Positions 43,560 to 50,676 of a stretch of DNA of 64,000 nt are shown in pieces. This stretch comes from Micromonospora sp. WMMA1947 (lineage in GTDB: Bacteria; Actinomycetota; Actinomycetes; Mycobacteriales; Micromonosporaceae). How positions within the stretch are numbered: the stretch's first letter is position 1; every line of letters begins with the position of its first letter. The notes below the pieces were generated by a model. It was not told where the DNA came from and did no database searches. It was given only the letters and a program-made list of their open reading frames with translations. Made by a program: the position numbers and the translations under genes. Location: assembly GCF_027497355.1 (NCBI RefSeq), contig NZ_CP114909.1, positions 2,852,001 to 2,916,000 of the forward strand, written 5' to 3'.

Positions 43560-43622
43560 GCCCCGCCGAAGTACGTCGGAATGCGATCCACGAGATCGAA
43601 GTGAGAGAGAGGTGACCGGAGG

Positions 43623-43988
43623 ATGAGTCTGGCGTTGGCCCCACTCGACGTGAGCGTCGAGGTGGAGGCGAACCTGCCCTGCCGGAAGTTCGACCCCGAC
43701 CTGTGGTTCTCCGACTCGCCCGCCGAGCTGGAGCTGGCCAAGTCGCTCTGCGGGGACTGCCCGCTGCGCGTCGAGTGCCTCGCCGGTGCGGTCGAGCGAG
43801 CCGAGCCCTGGGGCGTCTGGGGCGGCGAGATCTTCGAGCGTGGCGCGGTCGTCCCGCGCAAGCGGCCCCGTGGCCGTCCGCGCAAGGAGGACCTCGCCCG
43901 TGACGCGCAGCTCCGGGTCGAGGCGGAGGCGCGACTGGCGGCCAGCGGGCTGTCCGAGTCGCGGAGCTCCGTCCGGCTGGCAGCCTGA
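43623..43988 (+). CDS. whiB7: WhiB7 redox-sensitive transcription factor
   Basis: WhiB7 (WblC) binds sigma-A and switches on intrinsic antibiotic-resistance genes when translation is inhibited. The 121-residue product has the four 4Fe-4S cysteines C20, C43, C46 and C52, the GVWGGE turn (64-69) and, diagnostic of WhiB7, the AT-hook RGRPRK (83-88). The ATG directly abuts GGAGG, so ribosomes probably use the GAGAGAGAGG further upstream. The promoter has the AT-rich element expected for autoregulation, and the leader has a complete attenuator. A 58-codon gene follows. Confidence 0.94.
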   Translation: MSLALAPLDVSVEVEANLPCRKFDPDLWFSDSPAELELAKSLCGDCPLRVECLAGAVERAEPWGVWGGEIFERGAVVPRKRPRGRPRKEDLARDAQLRVEAEARLAASGLSESRSSVRLAA

Positions 43989-44057
43989 CACACCTACGTT
44001 CCGAGCCCGAACCGATGCCGGTGTCCCTCCACCGGCCGACCTGAGAGAGAAATTCTG

Positions 44058-44234
44058 ATGCTGAACCTGCCGAACGGATTCGAGATGCAACTACTCCACG
44101 AAGCGTTGTCCAGGGCCCGAATGCGCCGGCCTCAGGCCGGTCGCACCACCACGAGCACTGAGGCAACCCGTTCCGCCCGTACCGTCGCCATGCGGAGTCG
44201 CAGCCAGTCGGCTCGCGACCTGGGCGTCCTGTAG
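44058..44234 (+). CDS. Small basic protein downstream of whiB7, 58 residues
   Basis: ATG 44058 has GAGAGAGA 8 nt upstream. The product begins MLNLPNGFEMQLLHEALSRA, then RMRRPQAGRTTTSTEATRSA, and ends QSARDLGVL. An N-terminal amphipathic helix is followed by an arginine-, threonine- and serine-rich tail. It lies 69 nt after whiB7 and before a strong terminator, so it is probably in the whiB7 transcript and may share its antibiotic-stress induction. I do not recognise a family. Confidence 0.65.
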   Translation: MLNLPNGFEMQLLHEALSRARMRRPQAGRTTTSTEATRSARTVAMRSRSQSARDLGVL

Positions 44235-44247
44235 AACGATCGAGCAA

Positions 44248-44283
44248 GAGAGGGGCGGTGACCTGTCGGTCACCGCCCCTCTC
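44248..44283. terminator. Terminator closing the whiB7 transcript
   Basis: A perfect 16-bp stem (GAGAGGGGCGGTGACC at 44248-44263, complement at 44268-44283) with a TGTC loop lies between convergent units. Confidence 0.8.
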
Positions 44284-44327
44284 GCTGTGCTCACTCGCTC
44301 GCCGGGCCGCTCGTGACCGGCTTGCGC

Positions 44328-45674
44328 TCAGGCCACCGGCGCGAAGCCGGGCAGCCAGCGTTCCAGGATCGACCGGTAGGACGCCTTCGCCTCCAACTGG
44401 CAGAGCACCCCGATCGACCCCAGCGTCACCCGGTGGATCATCAGGTACGACGGGGGCAGGTTGAGCTGCCGGCTGAGCTGGTAGGCGGGGGAGCGAGGGC
44501 TGGCCAGCCGGGTCGCCTCGCCGCGCAGCCAGGCCCGGGTGAAGCGGAACTCGTCCGCCGCGATCGGTTCCAGCATCGGCCGGAGGAAGTCGAGCACCGC
44601 CGGGGCGTCGATCGACTCCGTGCGGCTGACGAAGCCCTCGGCGCGCAGCCCCTCCACCACCGCGTCGGCGTCCCCGCGCAGCGCCAGCGCCGCGATCCGG
44701 CCGATCGGCTCGGGCGTGCCCTGTGGCATCCGGGCCACCGCCCCGAAGTCGATCACGCCGAGCCGGCCGTCCGGGAGCAGCCGGAAGTTGCCCGGGTGCG
44801 GGTCGGCGTGCAGCAGCCCGGCCCGCTCCGGCGCGGACAGGTGCAGCTCGGCCATCAGCCGGCCGGCCTCGTCGCGCTGCTCCTCGGTGCCCTCCCGGAT
44901 GATCTGGGACAGCGGGATACCCTCCACCCACTCGGTGATCAGCACCCGCGGCGCGGCGTCGAGCACCTCCGGGATGAAGATGTCCGGGTCGTCGGCGTAC
45001 GCGGCGGCGAACGCCCGCTGCGACTCCGCCTCCAGTTCGTAGTCCAGCTCCTCGGTGATGCGCTCACGCAGCTCGGCCAGGAGCGGCTTCACGTCCAGCC
45101 CCGGCTGGATGGCCCGGAACATGCCACCGAGCCGGGAGAGCTGCTTGAGGTCGGCGAGCAGCGCGTCACCGGCACCCGGGTACTGGATCTTCACGGCCAC
45201 GTCCCGGTGCCGGGGGCCGCCCGCCGCTTCGTACCCCGGATCGCGCCACACCGCCCGGTGCACCTGGCCGATGCTTGCCGCGGCGGCCGGGGTGTCGTCG
45301 AACTCGACGAACCGGTCGCGCCAGTCCGGGCCGAGCTGCTCGGCGAGCACCTTGTGCACCGTCGCCGCCGGCAGCGGCGGCGCGGCCTCCTGGAGCTTCG
45401 TGAGCGCCTGCCGGTAGGGCGCGGCCACCTCCTCGGGCAACGCCGCCTCGAACACCGACAGGGCCTGGCCGAACTTCATCGCCCCGCCCTTGAGCTGCCC
45501 GAGCACGCTGAACAGCTGCTCGGCGGTGCGCTGCTGGATCTCGGCGGAGATGACGTCGGACGCGAGGCCGGTCACCCTCTTGCCCATGCCGAGAACGGTT
45601 CGACCGGCGAACCCGAGCGGCAGAGCGGCGAGTTTGGCGGTGCGGGACACGGCCCGGCGCGGGATGTCGGTCAC
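44328..45674 (-). CDS. ABC1 (AarF/UbiB-like) atypical kinase
   Basis: This 448-residue protein belongs to the ADCK/UbiB kinase-like family. It has the KxGQ-type motif GGAMKFGQALSVFEAALP, the Ala-rich nucleotide loop AAAASIGQVHRAV, the Lys in DVAVKIQYPGAGD, the Glu-rich EELDYELEAESQRAFA, and the catalytic-loop and metal residues LLHADPHPGNFRLL and LGVIDFGAVARMP. Members are ATPases linked to isoprenoid-quinone metabolism or membrane stress. The homologous position in M. tuberculosis (Rv3197, from memory) is also next to whiB7. The GTG at 45674 overlaps the stop of the upstream ThiF-like gene by 4 bp. Confidence 0.88.
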   Translation of the reverse strand: MTDIPRRAVSRTAKLAALPLGFAGRTVLGMGKRVTGLASDVISAEIQQRTAEQLFSVLGQLKGGAMKFGQALSVFEAALPEEVAAPYRQALTKLQEAAPPLPAATVHKVLAEQLGPDWRDRFVEFDDTPAAAASIGQVHRAVWRDPGYEAAGGPRHRDVAVKIQYPGAGDALLADLKQLSRLGGMFRAIQPGLDVKPLLAELRERITEELDYELEAESQRAFAAAYADDPDIFIPEVLDAAPRVLITEWVEGIPLSQIIREGTEEQRDEAGRLMAELHLSAPERAGLLHADPHPGNFRLLPDGRLGVIDFGAVARMPQGTPEPIGRIAALALRGDADAVVEGLRAEGFVSRTESIDAPAVLDFLRPMLEPIAADEFRFTRAWLRGEATRLASPRSPAYQLSRQLNLPPSYLMIHRVTLGSIGVLCQLEAKASYRSILERWLPGFAPVA

Positions 45675-46798
45675 CCGGCCATTGTTACCGACGCGGGGCC
45701 TCCGCTGCTGCCGTGCGGCGGGTAGCGGCCGGGGGCCGACCGGATCGGGCGACGCCCGCAGCAACCGCAGGAGGGGTGCGGCGGCCACCGTCGGTGACGG
45801 ACACGGCCCGGCCCGCGGATCTCCACCGCGCCGCCGAGCGTCTCCGGCTGGGCGCCGTCGAGGTGGGCCAGCACCTCGGCCGTCGCGAAGGCCGTCGCGG
45901 CGAGCCGCGTGGCGGCGGCGCAGGCCCGCTCGCCCCGGTCGGCGGCGAGCTGGGCGGCGAGCGCGGGCCAGTCCGGATCCCGGTCGCCGCGGTGCAGGTC
46001 GAGGCAGCGCAGGCAGGGGCCGACGGGCGGGCGGACCAGCGGACCGACCACCGGTACGCCGCCCCGCAGGTCGAGCAGCAGGTGGGGCCGGCGTCGGCGG
46101 GCGTACCCGGTGGCGAGCAGTTCGGCCGGACGGTCGACGCCGAGCTGCACCACCAGATCCGGCCGGGCCGCCCGCAACGGGACGGTGACCGTGCCGGGTG
46201 CACACCGCGCCAGCACCGCGCGTACCGCCGGGGCCAGGGGCCGGCCCAGCTCCGCGGCGGTCAGGCCGGTCCCGACCAGGTCACCGGCACCGACCGGGCC
46301 GGCCAGATCGGGTACGACGTGCCCGACGCCCGCCTGGGCCAGCGCGACGGCGACCGCCGCGCCGAGCCGTCCGGTGCCGGTGACCAGCACCCGGGCGTCA
46401 CGGCGGCGGCGCAGCAGCCGGGCCGGTGTGCCGGGCAGGTCGGGTGAGGCGAGCGCCAGCGCGGCGGCCTCGGCGGCCAGCCGGGCCCGGGTCGCACCGG
46501 CGAGGTCGCGGGGGAGCAGTGCCTGCGCCGGCACCACCAGCCCGGCGTTCCGGAGCGTGTCGTAGAGGGCGCGTGCCTCGTCGGGCGGGACCCGGGCGGC
46601 ACGCGCCTCGGCCAGCACGGCGCGCTCGCTGCGGGTGCCGTCGAGCAGGTCGAGCAGGCGGGCCGTCCCCGGCGAGGACATCTCCAGCAGCACCGCGCGG
46701 CCGGGTGCCTCGCCGAGCTGGAGCGTGTGCCGGTCGCGCCAGAGACGGGTCAGGCCGGGCAGGAGCACGGGACGGACGAGCGGTGTCGGGTCGGTCAC
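45671..46798 (-). CDS. ThiF/E1-like protein related to TOMM cyclodehydratases
   Basis: The 375-residue product has a winged-helix-like N-terminal region, a nucleotide-binding stretch RVLVTGTGRLGAAVAVALAQ (about residues 135-155), and two Cys pairs that could bind zinc: GPCLRCLDLHRGDRDPDW and PSCGCCG. The overall plan resembles the E1-like or leader-binding part of azoline-forming cyclodehydratases. No precursor peptide, YcaO or dehydrogenase gene is nearby, so a housekeeping role is more likely. GTG 46798 is preferred. It is translationally coupled to the ABC1 kinase gene, and three DnaA boxes lie upstream. Confidence 0.75.
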   Translation of the reverse strand: MTDPTPLVRPVLLPGLTRLWRDRHTLQLGEAPGRAVLLEMSSPGTARLLDLLDGTRSERAVLAEARAARVPPDEARALYDTLRNAGLVVPAQALLPRDLAGATRARLAAEAAALALASPDLPGTPARLLRRRRDARVLVTGTGRLGAAVAVALAQAGVGHVVPDLAGPVGAGDLVGTGLTAAELGRPLAPAVRAVLARCAPGTVTVPLRAARPDLVVQLGVDRPAELLATGYARRRRPHLLLDLRGGVPVVGPLVRPPVGPCLRCLDLHRGDRDPDWPALAAQLAADRGERACAAATRLAATAFATAEVLAHLDGAQPETLGGAVEIRGPGRVRHRRWPPHPSCGCCGRRPIRSAPGRYPPHGSSGGPASVTMAG

Positions 46799-46837
46799 GC
46801 CACTGATCGTGACCGTATCCGCGCGCTCCGTCGCTCG

Positions 46838-46899
46838 TTGTCCACAGGTGCGGCGCGCCGTGGCCAGCGTTGTCCACAGGTTCTCGCCGGTTTTCCACA
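46838..46899 (+). promoter_or_regulatory. Cluster of three DnaA boxes
   Basis: TTGTCCACA occurs at 46838-46846 and 46870-46878, and TTTTCCACA at 46891-46899. All are in the same direction, spaced 32 and 21 bp, close to three and two helical turns. TTGTCCACA is the accepted actinobacterial DnaA box. The cluster is 40-101 bp upstream of the ThiF-like gene. No dnaA or dnaN is nearby, so this is not oriC. Confidence 0.7.
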
Positions 46900-46927
46900 A
46901 CCGACGGGTAACTCTGTCGGCTATACG

Positions 46928-46962
46928 ACGGGGGAGGGCGGCCGACGGCCGTCCTCCCCCGT
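46928..46962. terminator. Terminator of the DUF5679 gene
   Basis: A 16-bp stem with one G-T wobble (46928-46943 with 46947-46962; ACGGGGGAGG...CCTCCCCCGT) lies just past the DUF5679 stop. Confidence 0.75.
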
Positions 46963-46976
46963 GTCTGTCGTACGGG

Positions 46977-47144
46977 TCAGACCTTGGCCTTGCCCAGGAT
47001 GCGGTTCACTGTTGTGCCGCACACCGGGCACTTGCCCTTTGCCATGTTCATGCCGGTCTTCGAGACCTCCACGTGCCCCTCGAAGTCCCGCTTCTCCTTG
47101 CACTTCACGCAGTAACCGTTGTAGGTCTGGGCCTGGTCGGCCAC
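46977..47144 (-). CDS. Small zinc-ribbon protein (DUF5679)
   Basis: This 55-residue protein has two Cys pairs, YCVKCKEKRDFEG and KCPVCGTTVNRIL, forming a rubredoxin-like zinc ribbon. GAGGAGG 5 nt before the GTG at 47144 marks the start. Its basic C-terminus ends ILGKAKV. DUF5679 proteins are widespread in actinobacteria and their function is unknown; nucleic-acid binding is plausible for this fold. It seems to be monocistronic. Confidence 0.82.
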   Translation of the reverse strand: MADQAQTYNGYCVKCKEKRDFEGHVEVSKTGMNMAKGKCPVCGTTVNRILGKAKV

Positions 47145-47587
47145 GGTAGCCTCCTCGTCTCGTCCGCCGGAGGTGTCCCGGCGGGTATCCCTGCGGCGGC
47201 CCACGCGTGGCACCGGCGCCGGGGGGTTCTCCGCGGTCAGTCACCTGACCGTGGTTGGCGGACCCTACCCAGGTACGGGCGGTTCCATGTCAGCTGTGCG
47301 CCGACTCTGTGAGCAAGTCGACGTCGAGAGTGTGCCTGCCGAGTAACGTCGTATAAGTCAGTTTCGCGCGGACACGCCGGATGAATGCACCCAGATCCGC
47401 TTCGCGCGGCCCCGCCGACTGTTGCTCGTCGTAGATCACTTAACGTGAACAGGGCCGGTCAGGTGATGGTCAGCTACCGTCGCAAAGAATTTTTTCCGGA
47501 CTCCTGACAATCAACCGCCACTTTCCGGGCGCGTGTCGTCGTGTTGACTCTTGCGGAGTCCTGGTCAGTACGCATTAGCTTTCCATC
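47145..47587. other. Long, relatively AT-rich intergenic region
   Basis: This stretch has no coding-biased frame and visibly lower GC than its neighbours. It contains a TATAAG box near 47353, a TCACTTAACGTGA dyad near 47437, and a run of T residues (GAATTTTTTCC) near 47492 without a convincing hairpin before it. It could hold promoters for the two flanking genes or a small RNA; I cannot define one. Confidence 0.4.
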
Positions 47588-47620
47588 GTGACAGTCAACC
47601 GAGGCTGCGCGGACCGGTAA
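47576..47620 (+). promoter_or_regulatory. Leaderless 10-codon upstream ORF coupled to the metallopeptidase gene
   Basis: TAGCTT (47576-47581) is followed by 6 nt and a GTG (47588). It opens a 10-codon frame, VTVNRGCADR, whose TAA stop (47618-47620) overlaps the metallopeptidase ATG (TAATG). The main start has no ribosome-binding site, so reinitiation after this mini-ORF is a plausible way to translate it. Confidence 0.5.
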
Positions 47621-48141
47621 TGGCCGTGACGCGGAAGCCCGTCGTCGAGGTGCGGCGCAGCCAGCGTCGGCGGCGCACGGTGTCCGCGTACCGGGACGGT
47701 GAGCGCGTCGTCGTGCTGATCCCCGACCAGTTCTCCCGGGCCGAGGAGAGCGAGTGGGTCGACCGGATGCTCGCCCGGCTCGCCGCCCGCGAGGGGCGGC
47801 TGGCCCGCTCGGACGCCGAACTGCTCGCGCGCGCCACCCGCCTGATCGACCTCTACCTGACCGAGCACGGGTCGGCCGCCGCGCCGGCGAGCGTCCGCTG
47901 GGTGACCAACCAGAACGGCCGCTGGGGCTCCTGCACGCCCGCCGACCGCACCATCCGGATCTCACACCGGGTCCAGGACATGCCCGACTGGGTGATCGAC
48001 TACGTGCTGCTGCACGAGCTGGCGCATCTCATCGTGCCCAGCCACAACGCCGAGTTCTGGGCGCTGGTCGCCCGATACCCGAGGTCGGAACGTGCCCGCG
48101 GCTATCTGGAGGGCGTCGCCGCCACCGCCGCGATCCCCTGA
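47620..48141 (+). CDS. YgjP-like zinc metallopeptidase (M48/DUF45)
   Basis: This 173-residue protein has the zinc motif HELAH (YVLLHELAHLIVPSHNAEFW) with a third ligand region in SHNAEFW, as in YgjP/DUF45 (gluzincin) proteins. Upstream motifs VTNQNGRWGSCTPADRTIRI and VIDYVLLHEL are typical. The family is predicted to be a peptidase; the substrate is unknown. The ATG at 47620 fits the family N-terminus (VVEVRRSQRRRRTVSAYRDG). A mini-ORF may control it. Confidence 0.87.
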   Translation: MAVTRKPVVEVRRSQRRRRTVSAYRDGERVVVLIPDQFSRAEESEWVDRMLARLAAREGRLARSDAELLARATRLIDLYLTEHGSAAAPASVRWVTNQNGRWGSCTPADRTIRISHRVQDMPDWVIDYVLLHELAHLIVPSHNAEFWALVARYPRSERARGYLEGVAATAAIP

Positions 48142-48157
48142 CCACCGCCCGCCCGTC

Positions 48158-48205
48158 GGTCCGTCCGTCGCGTCCGCCCGTCGCGTCCGTCCGTCCGTCG
48201 CGGTC
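48158..48205. repeat. GTCC/CGTCGC short tandem repeats
   Basis: Imperfect direct copies of GTCCGTCCGTCGCG-like units lie directly upstream of the inverted repeat at 48205-48261. They are low-complexity, slippage-type sequence with no coding role. Confidence 0.6.
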
Positions 48206-48261
48206 GATCATGAAGTTGACCCGGCGTTCCGTCCGCTTCGTCACCGCCAACCTCATGATCG
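48205..48261. repeat. REP-like inverted repeat, GATCATGA type
   Basis: CGATCATGAAGTTG (48205-48218) and its near-perfect complement CAACCTCATGATCG (48248-48261; 13 of 14 match) flank 29 nt. It resembles the second repeat at 49153-49222 in having a CGATC end followed by a GTTG core, so both may belong to one intergenic family. Confidence 0.65.
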
Positions 48262-48288
48262 TGCGCGGACCCGGGGCGGGGTGGGGGT

Positions 48289-48300
48289 TAAGGTCGGCGA
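48289..48300 (+). promoter_or_regulatory. Leaderless -10 box
   Basis: TAAGGT (48289-48294) is followed by 6 nt and the ATG at 48301. Confidence 0.6.
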
Positions 48301-48972
48301 ATGTCGCGACGTGTGGTGGTGGCGCTGCTCGGCCCGGTGACCTGGTCGCCGCCCGGTATCGATCCGGCGCGCTGGCGGACCGCGCTCGCCGAGGACGTGG
48401 TCGACCTGCTCGCCACGCTGAACGAGGTGGAGACCGCCGTCGCGGTCACCGCCCGGGACCGATGGCTGGCCGACGCGGTGGTCTGGCCCGGCACCCAGGT
48501 GTACGAGGTGCCCGAGCCGACGCCGAACGCGGTGTTCGCGGCGCTGGCCGGGGAGTCGTCCGGACAGGAGCCCGCGGCCACTCCGGGCGCGGCGGCGGTC
48601 ACCGGTGACCGGGCGGCCCGCTACGACCAGGTGGCGGTGGTGGTGGCCGACGCGCCGGACGTGCCCGGGCTGACGCTCGGCAAGCTGCTGCGCCCGCTCA
48701 CCACCCGGCCGGTGGCGGTGGCCCCGGTCGAGGGGAGCGGCACCGGGCTGCTGGGGGTGGCGGCGCGGCTGCCCGTACCGGCGTGGCTGCCGGCGCTGGA
48801 CCTGAACACGACAGCGCCGGCCGAGGTGCGGCGGGCGGCACCGAGCCCCGGGGACGTGGCGGTCACCGCCGGCTGGCACCGCATGCGCGGCCCGGCCGAC
48901 CTGGCCGCGCTCGATCCCGCCGTCGAGGGCTGGGAGGCCACCCGAGCCCTGTTGTCCGGCCGCCCCGTCTGA
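48301..48972 (+). CDS. Hypothetical protein, possibly DUF2064/nucleotidyltransferase-like
   Basis: The 223-residue product starts SRRVVVALLGPVTWSPPGID, then ALAEDVVDLLATLNEVETAV, QVAVVVADAPDVPGLTLGKL and GTGLLGVAARLPVPAWLPAL. The pattern of a beta strand, then a VVADAPD-like acidic turn, resembles the glycosyltransferase/nucleotidyltransferase fold of DUF2064 and CofC-like proteins. I cannot confirm this, and the key metal residues are not clear. It is flanked by two inverted repeats and transcribed alone. Confidence 0.7.
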   Translation: MSRRVVVALLGPVTWSPPGIDPARWRTALAEDVVDLLATLNEVETAVAVTARDRWLADAVVWPGTQVYEVPEPTPNAVFAALAGESSGQEPAATPGAAAVTGDRAARYDQVAVVVADAPDVPGLTLGKLLRPLTTRPVAVAPVEGSGTGLLGVAARLPVPAWLPALDLNTTAPAEVRRAAPSPGDVAVTAGWHRMRGPADLAALDPAVEGWEATRALLSGRPV

Positions 48973-49152
48973 CCCGCCGCCGCCCCGCCCGCGCCCACAC
49001 CGCTCCACCCCGCCGATTTCGTCGATCTGTGAGTGAGGCTCCCGGCTCCACCGATCCCACCTCGCGGAACGCCAGTCTCGCCCGATGGGCGGCGCCCGAC
49101 GCAGCAACAAGCTGATCGAGGAACTCCCGCCCGCGCCGCCCCGAAACCTCTG

Positions 49153-49222
49153 CGATCTTGGAGTTGTGGCGCCCGACAGACGCCGCATTCAGGGCATCCT
49201 GGGCGCCGCAACCCCAAGATCG
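49153..49222. repeat. REP-like inverted repeat, CGATCTTGG type
   Basis: A 21-nt arm (49153-49173; CGATCTTGGAGTTGTGG then CGCC) is matched by its complement at 49202-49222 with 19 of 21 identities. It lies in a 317-bp noncoding gap between convergent genes. I recall similar CGATCTTGGAGTTG elements from Micromonospora intergenic DNA but cannot check here. No transposase is present. Confidence 0.7.
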
Positions 49223-49289
49223 ACGGGGCGGGACGGGACGCGGACGGGGCCCGCACGGTGAACCGTGCGGGCCCCGTTCGGCGTGGGTG

Positions 49290-50561
49290 TCAGCGCTTGT
49301 CGTCGTCCTCGCCGGGGGACTTCTCCTCGGGGGCGCCCGGGGCGGAGAAGTCGAAGTTCGCCAGCTCGTCGTCGAGATCGGTGCTCGTCGCGGCGAACGC
49401 CTCCGGCGCGGCGAAGTCGTCGTCGGAGGGCAGCAGGTCGGGGTGGCCCCAGACCGCGTCCCGGCCGGCGATGCCCCGGTGCTCGGTCAGCGCCTCCCAC
49501 AGCACCGTCGCCTCGCGCAGTCGGCGGGGCCGCAGTTCGAGGCCGACCAGCGCGGCGAACGTCTGCTCGGCCGGGCCACCCGCAGCGCGGCGGCGGCGGA
49601 ACGCCTCGCCGAGGCGTACCACGTTGGGGAGGCGGTCACCTGCGGCGCTGTCGACGACGTGGCAGACCCAGCCCTCGACCAGGGCGAGGACGGTCTCCAG
49701 CCGGGCCAGCGACGCCTTCTGCGCGGGCGTGTCCTCGGGCGTGAAGATGCCCTCCAGCGCGATCGCCTGCATCGACTCCGGGTCGGTCGGGTCGACCCGG
49801 CCCATCGCCTCCTCGATCGCCTCCCGGTTGACCCGGATGCCCGCGGCGTAGTTCTCCACCGCCGTCAGCACGTGCCCGCGCAGCCACGGCACGTGCTGGA
49901 ACAACCGCTGATGGGCGGCCTCGCGCAGGGCCACGTAGAGGCGTACCTCGTCCTCGGGCAGCTCCAGGCCCTCGCCGTACGCCTTGATGTTGGCGGGGAC
50001 GAGCGCGGCGGTGCCGGCGGGGCCGAGCGGCAGGCCGATGTCACCGGCGGAGAGCACCTCGGCGGCGAGCGAGCCGAGCGCCTGGCCGAGCTGGCCGCCG
50101 AAGAGGGCGCCGCCCAGCGTGGCGACCATCGACTGCATCGGGCCGAGCTGGGCGCGCGCCTCCGGCGGCACCAGGTCGCCCATCGCGCCGACCATCCGGC
50201 TGGCCACCGGGTCGCAGAGCTTGCGCCACACGTCGAGCGTCTTGAAGATCCACTCGTTGCGGTTCCAGGCGACCGAGGTGCGGATGCCGGAGGGCCACGA
50301 GGTCGCCGGCTCCAGCCAGAGGTCGGCGATGCGCAGCGCCTCCTCGACCGCGTTGCGTTCGAACGGCGACACCGCCGGGTCGCCGGCGGCGGCGAGCTGG
50401 CTGGCGGCTACCTGCCGGGCCAGGTCCCAGTTGACCGGCCCGCTGCCCGGCGCCGAGAGCAGGTGCTGCAACTGCGACATGAACTGCTGCATCGCCGCGG
50501 GATCGTTGGGGTCCGGTGGTTGACCACCCGGGAGCGCGAAACCGAACGGAATATCAGGCAC
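49290..50561 (-). CDS. Zinc-dependent metalloprotease (DUF2342)
   Basis: This 423-residue protein belongs to the DUF2342 zincin-like family, whose members were once described as F420-biosynthesis associated. Visible features are the glycine-rich MVATLGGALFGGQLGQALGS, the metal-site helix LREAAHQRLFQHVPWLRGHV and EGWVCHVVDSA. The C-terminal 50 residues are acidic and disordered. The GTG at 50561 lies 7 nt after a TACCGT box. It is divergent from the PDZ-Lon gene, the same pairing I recall in M. tuberculosis (Rv3195/Rv3194c). Confidence 0.85.
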   Translation of the reverse strand: MPDIPFGFALPGGQPPDPNDPAAMQQFMSQLQHLLSAPGSGPVNWDLARQVAASQLAAAGDPAVSPFERNAVEEALRIADLWLEPATSWPSGIRTSVAWNRNEWIFKTLDVWRKLCDPVASRMVGAMGDLVPPEARAQLGPMQSMVATLGGALFGGQLGQALGSLAAEVLSAGDIGLPLGPAGTAALVPANIKAYGEGLELPEDEVRLYVALREAAHQRLFQHVPWLRGHVLTAVENYAAGIRVNREAIEEAMGRVDPTDPESMQAIALEGIFTPEDTPAQKASLARLETVLALVEGWVCHVVDSAAGDRLPNVVRLGEAFRRRRAAGGPAEQTFAALVGLELRPRRLREATVLWEALTEHRGIAGRDAVWGHPDLLPSDDDFAAPEAFAATSTDLDDELANFDFSAPGAPEEKSPGEDDDKR

Positions 50562-50574
50562 GACCTCTACGGTA
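50562..50574 (-). promoter_or_regulatory. Leaderless -10 box for DUF2342
   Basis: TACCGT on the minus strand (50569-50574) is followed by 7 nt and the GTG at 50561. Confidence 0.6.
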
Positions 50575-50663
50575 CGCGCGCGCCGCCGCAGGTCGTGCCA
50601 CTCGGCGTTGCGCTGAGGGCGAAGTCCTCGGGTCACCGCGCCGGGCGGCCGGGTACGGATCGG

Positions 50664-50676
50664 TACGCTCTGGCCC
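50664..50676 (+). promoter_or_regulatory. Leaderless -10 box for PDZ-Lon
   Basis: TACGCT (50664-50669) is followed by 7 nt and the ATG at 50677. The divergent DUF2342 gene has the same form. Confidence 0.6.

Noticed and set aside
45672..45690. Leaderless promoter for the ABC1 kinase gene
   Set aside because: TAACAAT is one base too long for TANNNT, and the gene is translationally coupled to the upstream ThiF-like gene.
45671..46798. ThiF/TOMM-like gene as a RiPP biosynthetic cluster
   Set aside because: No YcaO, dehydrogenase, precursor peptide, peptidase or exporter dedicated to it nearby; neighbours are conserved housekeeping genes.
46838..46899. DnaA boxes as the chromosomal origin
   Set aside because: Only three boxes, with no AT-rich unwinding element, dnaA, dnaN, rpmH or gyrB nearby.
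48158..48205. GTCCGTCC-like direct repeats as a possible CRISPR array
   Set aside because: Units are short and imperfect, with no unique spacers and no cas genes.
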